Assembly: GCA_041161065.1 (NCBI GenBank)
Contig: JBEAVE010000024.1
Location: 1-50,705 of the forward strand
DNA from: DYRG01 sp041161065
GTDB taxonomy: Bacteria; Pseudomonadota; Gammaproteobacteria; Beggiatoales; Beggiatoaceae
Direction of reading: 5' to 3'
Length of the DNA: 50,705 nt
The position numbers and the translations under genes were made by a program. The notes beneath the pieces are model-generated. The model was not told the origin of the DNA. It did not search any database and worked only from the letters and a program-made list of their open reading frames with translations. The number at the start of each line of letters is the position of its first letter. Positions within the stretch are counted from its first letter, which is position 1. Positions 25,123-33,749 of this stretch are shown piece by piece.

Positions 25123-25671
25123 ATGAATTTAGACAGAGTCAAATCGGGTGTCGACGTGCCCAATGACATCAATGTCATCATTGAAATCCCCGCGCACAGC
25201 GATCCCGTTAAATACGAAGTCGATCACGACACGGGCGCAATGTTTGTTGATCGTTTTATGAACGCCGCAATGCACTATCCTTGCAATTATGGCTACGTTC
25301 CGCACACGTTGTCGGAAGATGGCGATCCTGTCGATGTGTTAGTGCCCACGCCCATTCCGGTAATTAGCGGCGCGGTGATTCGGTGTCGCCCGCTGGGATT
25401 GTTGCGCATGACCGACGAATCGGGCGCGGACGCAAAAGTGCTGGCAGTGCCCATCGACAAAGTCTGCACCGATTATCGTCATGTTAAAACATTAGAAGAT
25501 TTACCCGAAATATTACGCAAACGCATCGCGCATTTCTTTGAACATTACAAAGACTTAGAAAATAATAAATGGGTTAAAATTGAAGGCTGGGAAGGATTAG
25601 AAGCCGCGCAACAAGAAATCTTAGGAGCAATCACCCGTTATCAAACCGTTCCTCAAAAACCCCATTTCTAA
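25123..25671 (+). CDS. ppa: Inorganic pyrophosphatase, family I
   Basis: 182-residue soluble PPase that hydrolyses pyrophosphate and so drives biosynthesis. It has IEIPAHSDPVKYEVD, MHYPCNYGYVPHTLSEDGDPVDVLV (the metal-binding Asp cluster with the PROSITE signature D-[SGDN]-D-[PE]-[LIVMF]-D), and the KVLAVP and HFFEHYKDLE segments. An AAGGGAA site precedes the ATG. The MITE-like copy 4 begins 5 bases after its stop. Confidence 0.93.
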   Translation: MNLDRVKSGVDVPNDINVIIEIPAHSDPVKYEVDHDTGAMFVDRFMNAAMHYPCNYGYVPHTLSEDGDPVDVLVPTPIPVISGAVIRCRPLGLLRMTDESGADAKVLAVPIDKVCTDYRHVKTLEDLPEILRKRIAHFFEHYKDLENNKWVKIEGWEGLEAAQQEILGAITRYQTVPQKPHF

Positions 25672-25676
25672 CAACC

Positions 25677-25757
25677 GGTAGTGGTATAGTGATTGAGTGG
25701 TTAATTTTATATTTCAATGGATTAGCTCAAGATTTCACTCAAATTTATACCACTACC
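25677..25757. mobile_element. MITE-like element, copy 4
   Basis: 81 bp between GGTAGTGGTATA and TTTATACCACTACC, a nearly perfect inverted repeat of 12 bases. The core TATTTCAATGGATTAG and GATTTCAC resemble copies 3 and 5. It fills the gap between converging ppa and the Rpn nuclease gene. Its right end supplies the last two codons' bases of the nuclease gene (AGG TAG on the minus strand). No clear target duplication is seen. Confidence 0.8.
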
Positions 25758-26619
25758 TCATTAAAGCAGTCAGCTGTTGCAATGTTAAATTGGTGATTTG
25801 AGCAATTTGCTCTATATTAAAACCTTGTTCTCGTAATTTTTTAGCAATCATAAACCGTTCTTCCAATCGCCCTTCCTCACGCCCTTCCTCACGCCCTTCT
25901 TCGCGTCCTTCTTCATGCGCGGTGTCGATCGCCGCCTTCAACGTTAAATAATTCAGACGTTGTTGTTCGTAATTTGCCGATTGTTCACGGCTTAAATTCG
26001 CCAATTCCGCAATTTTAAAGGCTTTCTCAAAAATAGGCTCACTGAGAATGTGTGGAATGTGATCAAAACTTTCCAAGTTCTTTAAAAAATATATCCATTT
26101 ATCAAAATGATTTTCTAATTCATGTGCCTGTTTTTTGAAAAGCGGCATTTGTAAAAATTTGAAATGCAACTTATCAAAGAAAATATCCCCGTCTTGATCC
26201 TTTAAACTTACATCTCGCAGAAATTTTTGTTTTTCGGTTTCTTCATCGTAAATGAAATCCAAAATAGCAATAAAATAAATGGGAGATAGCTTAAAATTCC
26301 AATCACCTTTTTCAGTTTGTTCACGAATCGGAAAAGTCACATAAAACAAAGAACGATCTTTGAAAAAATTAAGTTTTGCCTTTTGCATTTCAACAACAAA
26401 TCTTTCACCTGTCACGCTCAGACAATAAATATCAAAAATAGCCTTGCGTTCTAAAGAAATGTCGGGAAGTTGTTCGGTATTTTTGAAATGTAATTCAGCG
26501 ATTTGATGATGAGGTGGCAGCAGTTGATTTAGAAAGTCAATCAATAACTCTTTGCTCCCTTCTTCGCCAAAGAGTTTTTTAAAACCAAAATCGGTATAAG
26601 GGTTAAGATATTTTAACAT
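25753..26619 (-). CDS. Rpn family PD-(D/E)XK nuclease / transposase-like protein
   Basis: 288 residues. The N-terminal MLKYLNPYTDFGFKKLFGEEGSKELLIDFLNQLL is the classic Rpn start, and FDIYCLSVTGERFVVEMQKAK supplies the D...ExQK nuclease core. Rpn proteins promote recombination and may act in phage defence or gene transfer. Near residues ~235-252 four imperfect EEGR repeats form a charged linker, followed by an IEQIAQITNL helix. The last codons are formed by the adjoining MITE end, so the C-terminus may be slightly altered. It is a single gene. Confidence 0.85.
   Translation of the reverse strand: MLKYLNPYTDFGFKKLFGEEGSKELLIDFLNQLLPPHHQIAELHFKNTEQLPDISLERKAIFDIYCLSVTGERFVVEMQKAKLNFFKDRSLFYVTFPIREQTEKGDWNFKLSPIYFIAILDFIYDEETEKQKFLRDVSLKDQDGDIFFDKLHFKFLQMPLFKKQAHELENHFDKWIYFLKNLESFDHIPHILSEPIFEKAFKIAELANLSREQSANYEQQRLNYLTLKAAIDTAHEEGREEGREEGREEGRLEERFMIAKKLREQGFNIEQIAQITNLTLQQLTALMR
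25868..25915. repeat. Four 12-bp tandem repeats inside the rpn gene
   Basis: Four in-frame units of CGCCCTTCCTCA type encode EEGR on the minus strand. Units 1 and 2 are identical; 3 and 4 differ by two to three bases. Copy-number change would keep the frame and lengthen or shorten the linker. Confidence 0.85.
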
Positions 26620-26821
26620 CTGAGATGTCCTAGTTGTTTTGTCACTTTCTCACACAAAAATAAGAAAATAATTCGCCGTCATCAATGGTTTTGAAAGCAA
26701 CGGGATTTGAACGGTGTTTGTTTTGGGGGAGTTGCTCAGAAGAGCGGCGCATTCAAAAATCACTGGTGGCGACAAAATACGATTATAATCCCAAATCTGT
26801 CAGTTGATGTTGGAGGAGTCG

Positions 26822-28024
26822 ATGCGGTGGTTAATTTTATTATGGGTGATGAATGCGGGGGCGGCGCAACCCACTGAAAGTCTTGAACAAGCTCAGCAAG
26901 ATACCCCCTTAGAACACGCCCATAAACACAATAATCCCAAGTACGTTTGTCCGATGCACCCGCAAATTGTACGCGATGCCCCCGGAACGTGCCCGATTTG
27001 TGGCATGACATTGGTCGAAAAAAAGGTCGATAATGCGGGCGATGACACCCCGATTGTCCAAATTTCCCCCGCCACGCAGCAAATTATGAACGTGCGCACT
27101 GCCAAAGTTGAGCGCGGCACTTTGTGGAAATACATCAAAACAATGGGGATTGTTAATTACGACGATCACCAAACCGTGCATATTCATCCGCGTGCGGGCG
27201 GGTGGGTTGAAAAGCTGCGGGTGCGCGCCGAAGGAGATACTGTCAAACAGGGCGAGGTGTTGCTGGATTTGTATTCGCCCGATATGTTGAGTGCGCAAGT
27301 TGACTATTTAGTGGCGATTAAACAAGGCGACGCATTGCCCAAAGATCGGTTGCATCGAGCACGTAGTCGTTTGAAATTATTGGATATTCCCGACAACATT
27401 ATTTCACAGATCGGACGCAAAAATGAGCCCCAACACACGATTCCGCTGATTTCGCCCCAAAACGGCGTTGTGACCAAATTAACGATCCGCGAAGGTATGT
27501 ATGTCACGCCCGACACAGAGATTTTTAGCATTACCGATCCATCAAAAATGTGGATTATCGCGGAAGTGTTCGAAACCCAACAAGCGTGGGTCAAAAAAGG
27601 TCAAGCCGCCGAAGTCCGCATCGCCGCGTACCCCGACAAAAAGTGGGAAGCCGAAGTCAATTACATTTACCCCGAGCTCGATCCCAAAACCCGCACCCTC
27701 AAAGTCCGCTTGGTGTTGGCAAACCCCGATCTGTTGTTAAAGCCTAACCAATTGACTCAAATCGCTATTTTGGGTGGTGCGCACAAAGCCCTTTTAAAAA
27801 TCCCCCGCGAAGCCCTAATTAGTACCGGTGAGCGCGAAACCGTGATCAAATCGTTAGGAAATGGACGCTTTCAACCCGTCAAAGTGAAAACAGGTATCCA
27901 ACAAAGTCATGAAATTGAAATCTTAGAGGGTTTAACTGAAGGAGAGGAAATTGTGGTTTCTGGGCAGTTTCTCATTGACTCTGAATCTAGTTTGCAAGCC
28001 TCTTTCAATCGCCTGAACAAATGA
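26822..28024 (+). CDS. CusB-like metal efflux RND periplasmic adaptor with heavy-metal-binding domain
   Basis: About 400 residues from the ATG with GGAGGAG upstream. There is a signal peptide (MRWLILLWVMNAGAAQ), a His-rich stretch, and then a YHS/HMBD-like metal domain, CPMHPQIVRDAPGTCPICGM, whose Cys/Met/His pattern binds Cu or Ag. The adaptor body follows: PRAGGWVEKLRV, a helical hairpin, PQNGVVTKLTIREGMYV, and KMWIIAEVFE. It would feed metal ions to a CusA-type pump, but no pump or outer-membrane channel gene adjoins it. It lies about 100 bases before ppc with no clear shared function. Confidence 0.85.
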   Translation: MRWLILLWVMNAGAAQPTESLEQAQQDTPLEHAHKHNNPKYVCPMHPQIVRDAPGTCPICGMTLVEKKVDNAGDDTPIVQISPATQQIMNVRTAKVERGTLWKYIKTMGIVNYDDHQTVHIHPRAGGWVEKLRVRAEGDTVKQGEVLLDLYSPDMLSAQVDYLVAIKQGDALPKDRLHRARSRLKLLDIPDNIISQIGRKNEPQHTIPLISPQNGVVTKLTIREGMYVTPDTEIFSITDPSKMWIIAEVFETQQAWVKKGQAAEVRIAAYPDKKWEAEVNYIYPELDPKTRTLKVRLVLANPDLLLKPNQLTQIAILGGAHKALLKIPREALISTGERETVIKSLGNGRFQPVKVKTGIQQSHEIEILEGLTEGEEIVVSGQFLIDSESSLQASFNRLNK

Positions 28025-28126
28025 AATAAAATAGATGGAAGAACTGTTCATCAAATGCTTTTTTCGCTACGCGGCGAAATTCCACAACCCCACAAGGGAT
28101 AATCCCCCTTCACAAGAGGAAAAACA

Positions 28127-30886
28127 ATGCCTACATCGTTAGAAATACAGTCAGAAATGTACGAACGCGAATTGCGTGGACGGGTGAAATTGCTCGGCAC
28201 ATTGCTCGGACAGGTTATTCGAGAACAATCAGGTGTTCAAACTTATGAATTAGTTGAATTTTTACGCGCGGGATTTGTCAATTTACATCGCCACAAAGAC
28301 GCGGAAACCCGCATGACGCTGTTGAAAACTATCGAACTTTTGGACGCACAAACCCTAACAGACCTCATTCGGGCGTTTAATTTATATTTTAGTTTATTTA
28401 ACGTCGTCGAAGAACAATTTTTCTACCAATTACGCAAACGCGAACGATGGGCTGAATCTTTTGAGGCTTGCTTTGCCCATTTCAAATCAACTGGCATTGA
28501 TATAGAAACCCTCCAAAACTTACTTAATAAAAGCTCTTATACCCCCGTTTTTACCGCCCATCCAACCGAATCCCGTCGCCGCGCTATCCAAGAAATATTA
28601 AGCCATGTCTTTGAAAAACTTGATGAAGTTACCAGCGATCATTTGAAAAATGGATTGCCCGTTGAATTAGAAAAAATCTTGCTGCGTCATATCCGTTTGT
28701 TATGGTTCACCAATGAATTACGCCGCAACCGTTTGCGCCCTGAAGATGAAATCAAAAATGGTATGCGTTTCTTTCAAGAAAGTTTATTTCAAGCTGTCCC
28801 GCGTTTGTACCGCGATGCAGAAACCGCTTTAGCAAAAATCTATCCCGATGCCCCCTTCGAAATACCCCATTTGCTGCATTTTGGATCGTGGATGGGCGGC
28901 GACCGCGATGGCAACCCGAATGTCACTTCAAAAGTTACGGTTTTAGCGTTACGTTTGCAACATCAAGCCATTATCAGCACCTACATTGAACGATTAGAAA
29001 ACTTGTCGCGTTTATTAACCCATTCGACGGCTTTTTGTAATTTCAGTGAGGCATTTCTCCGCAGTTTAGAAAGTGATGAACAAGATTTCTCTGAAGAACA
29101 AAGAAAACGCTTTGCTTATCATCGTGAAGAAGAACCCTATCGCCACAAACTACGTTATATGATTGCGCGATTAAAATTGCGTGAAGAATCGATTGAAAAT
29201 GCTTTGCAAGAACAGCCCTGCCATTTACCGAGTGCCGCTTATAAGAAATCCAAAGAATTTTATGCCGATTTACAACTGATTTATAATTCATTAATGGCAA
29301 ACAACGACCCTGAATCAGCTAATGGACGTTTGAAAAGTTTAATGCGATTAGTCGGGACATTTGGTTTTCATTTAGCTAAACTCGATTTACGTCAAGAGTC
29401 TTTGCGGCATACTCTCGCTGTTCATCAGCTTTTCAAAATACATAAAGTTACTGATGATTATGCTCATTTAGAAGAAGAAATGAAACTAAATTTGCTTTCT
29501 CAGTTATTAGAAAAACCACCTTTTACTATTGATTTAAGCCAATTTGAAGATAAAGAAAAAGACGTGGTTGAATTGTTTTTTGCGATTGCGAAAATTCGCC
29601 ATGAAATTAGTGAAAATGCGTTAGGAAGTTATATTATTTCAATGGCGCATTCGGCGAGTCATGTTTTAGAGGTATTAGTATTAGCACATCAAGCGGGTTT
29701 AACTGAGCATTTACGCATTGCACCGTTATTTGAAACCGTTGAGGATTTGAAACATTGCGAAAAGGTCATGTCGACGTTATTTGATCAACCCATGTATCGA
29801 GCAATTTTGCAAACACGCAGAAATGTTCAAGAAATCATGTTGGGTTATTCTGATTCGGCAAAAGACGGCGGCATTTTAGCGGCGCATTGGCAATTATACG
29901 AGGCGCAAAAACGCTTAAATCAAATTGCGGCGGGGCGCGATGTGACGTTGCGATTGTTTCACGGGCGCGGCGGCACGGTCGGGCGCGGCGGCGGTCCCAC
30001 GCATCAAGCCATTTTGGCGCAACCCCCACAAACCGTTTCCGGTGAAATCAAAATTACCGAACAAGGCGAAGTCGTGGCTTTCAAATATAGCTATCCCGAA
30101 ACCGCTGTTTATGAATTAACGACAGGGGTAACTGCTTTATTTCAAGCAACCTTAACAACATTGCAACCCATTCAAGCGGAACGCCTTGATTTTATTGGAA
30201 TTATGGACGCATTGGCGCGTTTTTCAGAAGAATATTATCGGCAATTTACTGAAGAAACAAACGGGATGATGGATTATTTCTACGATGCCACGCCCGTTAA
30301 TGAAATTGCGCAATTAAATATTGGTTCTCGACCGAGTTATCGCAAAAGCGGTGATCGAGGAAAAGGCTCAATTCGGGCGATTACATGGGGGTTTGCGTGG
30401 TCGCAAGCTCGACAAATGATGCCCGCGTGGTTTGGATTGGGTTTTGCGTTGGAGAAATGGCGCGATAATGCACCTGAACGGTTGGCGCGATTACAAAAAA
30501 TGTATCAAGAATGGTCGTTTTTCCGTAATTTATTAGATAATGTTCAATCGGCGTTAATTAAGTCTGATATGACGATTGCAAAAAACTACGCTGAATTATC
30601 GCAACACGCTGAAGGTAAAAAGATATTTCAAATCATCAGCGCGGAATATCAACGGTGCATTCTTCAAATTGTGAACATTACAGGGCAGCGACATTTGTTA
30701 TCGGATAATTATTTCGTGGCGAGAGCACAAGCCCATAGAAACCCCTATTTAGAACCCTTGCATCACATTCAAGTCATGCTCTTAAAACGGGTGAGAAACT
30801 TACCCGAAAATGAAACCGAACAATGGCTTTCTCCGTTGTTAAGAACGATTAATGCAATTGCCGCTGGAATGCGTAATACGGGTTAA
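28127..30886 (+). CDS. ppc: Phosphoenolpyruvate carboxylase
   Basis: 919-residue PEPC that carboxylates PEP with bicarbonate to oxaloacetate, an anaplerotic step. The catalytic His motif VFTAHPTESRRR is near residue 145, GSWMGGDRDGNPNV near 260, and the Gly-rich LFHGRGGTVGRGGGP loop near 615. The C-terminus ends MRNTG as in the family. It has a GAGGAAAAACA site before the ATG. A MITE-like copy follows its stop. Confidence 0.95.
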   Translation: MPTSLEIQSEMYERELRGRVKLLGTLLGQVIREQSGVQTYELVEFLRAGFVNLHRHKDAETRMTLLKTIELLDAQTLTDLIRAFNLYFSLFNVVEEQFFYQLRKRERWAESFEACFAHFKSTGIDIETLQNLLNKSSYTPVFTAHPTESRRRAIQEILSHVFEKLDEVTSDHLKNGLPVELEKILLRHIRLLWFTNELRRNRLRPEDEIKNGMRFFQESLFQAVPRLYRDAETALAKIYPDAPFEIPHLLHFGSWMGGDRDGNPNVTSKVTVLALRLQHQAIISTYIERLENLSRLLTHSTAFCNFSEAFLRSLESDEQDFSEEQRKRFAYHREEEPYRHKLRYMIARLKLREESIENALQEQPCHLPSAAYKKSKEFYADLQLIYNSLMANNDPESANGRLKSLMRLVGTFGFHLAKLDLRQESLRHTLAVHQLFKIHKVTDDYAHLEEEMKLNLLSQLLEKPPFTIDLSQFEDKEKDVVELFFAIAKIRHEISENALGSYIISMAHSASHVLEVLVLAHQAGLTEHLRIAPLFETVEDLKHCEKVMSTLFDQPMYRAILQTRRNVQEIMLGYSDSAKDGGILAAHWQLYEAQKRLNQIAAGRDVTLRLFHGRGGTVGRGGGPTHQAILAQPPQTVSGEIKITEQGEVVAFKYSYPETAVYELTTGVTALFQATLTTLQPIQAERLDFIGIMDALARFSEEYYRQFTEETNGMMDYFYDATPVNEIAQLNIGSRPSYRKSGDRGKGSIRAITWGFAWSQARQMMPAWFGLGFALEKWRDNAPERLARLQKMYQEWSFFRNLLDNVQSALIKSDMTIAKNYAELSQHAEGKKIFQIISAEYQRCILQIVNITGQRHLLSDNYFVARAQAHRNPYLEPLHHIQVMLLKRVRNLPENETEQWLSPLLRTINAIAAGMRNTG

Positions 30887-30925
30887 GGAAATACAGAGCA
30901 ACCCCTTCAAATCTATTCTATAATT

Positions 30926-31008
30926 GGGTGGTGGTGCATTTAGTGAATGATAGTCTTTGTATTTCAAGAAGTTAGAACGGGATTTCACACTGCTCTGCAT
31001 CACTACCC
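30926..31008. mobile_element. MITE-like element, copy 5
   Basis: 83 bp from GGGTGGTGGTGCA to TGCATCACTACCC (inverted, two mismatches). Its left end (GGTGGTGGTGCAT) is the closest of the five to the IS1-family left end at 50586 (GGTAGTGGTGCAT). The core has TATTTCAAGAAGTTAG and GATTTCAC. It lies between converging ppc and nadA. Confidence 0.8.
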
Positions 31009-31013
31009 AAAAT

Positions 31014-32093
31014 TTAAGCATTTCCTTTGAGTTTTGTTTTGCGCGCTTGAGCAAAATCGAGCATGCGTTGCAAAGGAATCATGGCTTTTTTACCGATTTC
31101 TGGATCAATGTGAATTTCATTTGCCCCGTTCTCTAAAGTTTGTAACAAATTGTCCAATGTATTCATTGCCATCCAAGGACAATGCGCACAACTCCGACAA
31201 GTTGCTCCAATTCCACCATTCGGGGCTTCTATAAACGTTTTCTCTGGCGATAATTGCCGCATTTTATAGAAAATTCCTCGATCCGTTGCAACAATAAATG
31301 TTTTATTTGGCAAATCATGCGCGGCTTGAATTAATTGACTTGTAGAACCCACTACATCAGCCATTGCAATAACCTCGGGTGGTGATTCTGGATGCACTAA
31401 AATTCCAGCCTCTGGAAACTCTTTTTTCAAATCCGCAATTGCACTACTTTTGAACTCTTCATGCACAATACATGAACCCTGCCAACAAATCATTTCTGCA
31501 CCCGTCACTTTCTCTACGTAATTACCTAAGTATTTATCGGGTGCCCACAACACTTTCTTACCCTGTGCGGTCAAATGTTCCACTATATCAATTGCAATGC
31601 TTGATGTAACCACCCAATCCGCCCGTGCTTTCACCGCCGCAGAAGTATTTGCATACACAACAACGGTATGATCGGGGTGAGCATCACAATACTTTGTAAA
31701 TAAATCCGCAGGGCAACTTAAATCTAAAGAACATTCAGCATTTAAAGTCGGCATTAAAACCCGTTTTTCTGGGCTTAAAATCTTGGCAGTTTCTCCCATA
31801 AAACGCACGCCCGCGACAATCAAAGTGGTTGCAGAATGATCACGTCCAAAACGCGCCATTTCTAATGAATCTGCAACACAGCCGCCCGTTTCTTCTGCTA
31901 AAGCCTGCAAATCCGCATCAGTGTAATAATGCGCTACTAATACTGCATTATGTTGTTTTAATAACACTTTGATTTTATTAAAATAATTTTCTTTTTGATC
32001 CGCGCTAAATTGTGGCATTGGCGGCGGCATTGGGACATCAAAAGTCGGTAAATTTGGCAAATCAACAGGTGAGGAAATCGGTATATTTTTCAT
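31014..32093 (-). CDS. nadA: Quinolinate synthase A
   Basis: 359-residue [4Fe-4S] enzyme that condenses iminoaspartate with DHAP to quinolinate in NAD synthesis. The repeated domain structure shows VAHYYTDADLQALA, the Cys of GGCVADSLEMARF, AECSLDLSCPADLF, and CRSCAHCPWMAMN with the cluster cysteines. The ATG at 32093 has an AAGGAGT site upstream. It is a single gene, with nadB absent here. The stop lies 6 bases from the MITE-like element. Confidence 0.93.
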   Translation of the reverse strand: MKNIPISSPVDLPNLPTFDVPMPPPMPQFSADQKENYFNKIKVLLKQHNAVLVAHYYTDADLQALAEETGGCVADSLEMARFGRDHSATTLIVAGVRFMGETAKILSPEKRVLMPTLNAECSLDLSCPADLFTKYCDAHPDHTVVVYANTSAAVKARADWVVTSSIAIDIVEHLTAQGKKVLWAPDKYLGNYVEKVTGAEMICWQGSCIVHEEFKSSAIADLKKEFPEAGILVHPESPPEVIAMADVVGSTSQLIQAAHDLPNKTFIVATDRGIFYKMRQLSPEKTFIEAPNGGIGATCRSCAHCPWMAMNTLDNLLQTLENGANEIHIDPEIGKKAMIPLQRMLDFAQARKTKLKGNA

Positions 32094-32143
32094 AAAAATA
32101 CTCCTTAGAAAACTTTGTCGTAAATTATAATAGAATTTTTTGA

Positions 32144-32968
32144 TTATCGAGGCTGAAATTTGAGAGGAAAAGTACCAGGTTCTTGGATAGAAACACCTTG
32201 CGCATAACCATAAACAACTTCGTAAGTGGCTGGGAAAATATCGTTTTGTCGATAGGTTTCATAAGCGCGGAGAACTGCTTGAAACTTTTGTTTTCCTAAT
32301 AAACCTTTTGAACGCCCTTGATTCACATTGTGTGCGCCGATAGTTTTCAAATGTTTCATGATATTTAATACGTTAGGAAAAGTTTGGGTAATTCGATCCG
32401 CGTCCATTACTGGATGACGAAAACCTGCCGCCGCTAAACCATCGCCCAATGTATGTAAGTCTATGAAATGATTAACATGATCAAAACCATCGACTTGCGC
32501 CCAACTTGATTGCAATTCATATAAGGTATCGGGACCAAAAGTCGTAAATAATAACGTGCCATTTGGTTTGAGAATCCGCGCCCATTCTTGAAATACAGCA
32601 TTGAAATCATCAACCCATTGCAACATTAGATTAGAAACTAATAAATCAACGCTTTTATCAGGCAGAGGAATTTGCATTGCATCGGCACAAAAGAACTGCG
32701 CATTTGGCGAGTGTTTCTGGGCTTCTTTAATCATACCAGAGGAAATGTCGATGCCGATCATTTGTGCGTCGGGAAAACGAAATTGTAATTCACGTCCTAA
32801 AGTGCCCGTTCCGCAACCGACATCGACGATAATATGTGGTTGAATTAAAAGGAATTCTAAGCGTTCTAATAAGCGAAAACGGATTTCTTGTTGAACTTTG
32901 GCGGCGGCATCGTAACGGGGTGCGGCGTGATCAAAGGCATCGATGAGCCATTTTTTATCTAATTTCAT
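32144..32968 (-). CDS. bioC: Malonyl-ACP O-methyltransferase
   Basis: 274-residue SAM-dependent methyltransferase that masks malonyl-ACP as its methyl ester to start pimelate synthesis for biotin. DVGCGTGTLGREL is the SAM loop, IGIDISSGMI and FFCADAMQIPLPDKSVDLLVSNLMLQWV follow. The N-terminal AFDHAAPRYDAAAKVQQEI is the BioC signature. It overlaps bioH by 14 bases on the same strand, so the two are co-transcribed. Other bio genes are elsewhere. Confidence 0.9.
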   Translation of the reverse strand: MKLDKKWLIDAFDHAAPRYDAAAKVQQEIRFRLLERLEFLLIQPHIIVDVGCGTGTLGRELQFRFPDAQMIGIDISSGMIKEAQKHSPNAQFFCADAMQIPLPDKSVDLLVSNLMLQWVDDFNAVFQEWARILKPNGTLLFTTFGPDTLYELQSSWAQVDGFDHVNHFIDLHTLGDGLAAAGFRHPVMDADRITQTFPNVLNIMKHLKTIGAHNVNQGRSKGLLGKQKFQAVLRAYETYRQNDIFPATYEVVYGYAQGVSIQEPGTFPLKFQPR

Positions 32969-33737
32969 TCCAAAACCTGCGTAGGGCGGTTAAAACGTCG
33001 GAAGCGTGTGAGAGGAACGGCGTGTGTGCCGCGCCTTCAATAATGCCGCTCCGCAACGCAGGATTCAAGTTGCACCAAGCGTCGCTCAAACTGGCGGGCA
33101 CGAGCGAGTCACGTCGTCCAAAACATAAAAAGGTCAGGCAAGGCATTGATTCTTCCCATAAATTTCTTAAATCTTCGTTTTTCAATAATTGCAAGCCCGC
33201 ATTCAATGCCAATGGATGTGGCGCAGGTGAATTTTGTAATTGATGACGCAATTTTTTCAACCAAAATTTTGCTTGATCATCACCTTGTAATTGTAATGCT
33301 AAAAAACGTTGCAATGTTCCCGCCCAATCTTTCTCTAATTGAAATGCGAATTTGTCTAAAGTTGCTTCCGCCATTGCACATTGCCAATGTTCTTTTTGCA
33401 CAAAACAAGGGCTACTTCCGATTAAAAATAACCCTTTGATTTTATTTGGATAATTAAACGCTGTAAATTGCGCCATCAAACCACCCAACGACCACCCAAT
33501 CCATAAAGCATTTTCAGGTAATTGTGAAATTAAATGTTTGGCAATGTTTTCAAGTGAATACGGTTCAAGCATGGGGCTTTGTCCATATCCAAACAAATCG
33601 ATTTGAAAAACCGAGAAATCCTCGACCAACAAAGAAACAAAATCGTCCCAAATATGATGTTGAAATCCCCAGCCATGCAACAAAATAACAGGGGGATTAG
33701 TTGGCTCTCCGCTTGATTTAATAAAAAGAGTTGTCAT
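32955..33737 (-). CDS. bioH: Pimeloyl-ACP methyl ester carboxylesterase
   Basis: 260-residue alpha/beta hydrolase that removes the methyl group to release pimeloyl-ACP. It has LLHGWGFQHHIWDD (oxyanion region), the nucleophile elbow IGWSLGGLMAQ, the GRRDSLVPA acid region and EGAAHTPFLSH with the catalytic His. It precedes bioC and closes the methyl-ester bypass: BioC adds and BioH removes. Confidence 0.9.
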   Translation of the reverse strand: MTTLFIKSSGEPTNPPVILLHGWGFQHHIWDDFVSLLVEDFSVFQIDLFGYGQSPMLEPYSLENIAKHLISQLPENALWIGWSLGGLMAQFTAFNYPNKIKGLFLIGSSPCFVQKEHWQCAMAEATLDKFAFQLEKDWAGTLQRFLALQLQGDDQAKFWLKKLRHQLQNSPAPHPLALNAGLQLLKNEDLRNLWEESMPCLTFLCFGRRDSLVPASLSDAWCNLNPALRSGIIEGAAHTPFLSHASDVLTALRRFWNEIR

Positions 33738-33749
33738 TTTAATTAAACG

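Noticed and set aside
25868..25915. Possible CRISPR-like repeat array
   Set aside because: Units are contiguous 12-mers in a coding frame with no spacers.
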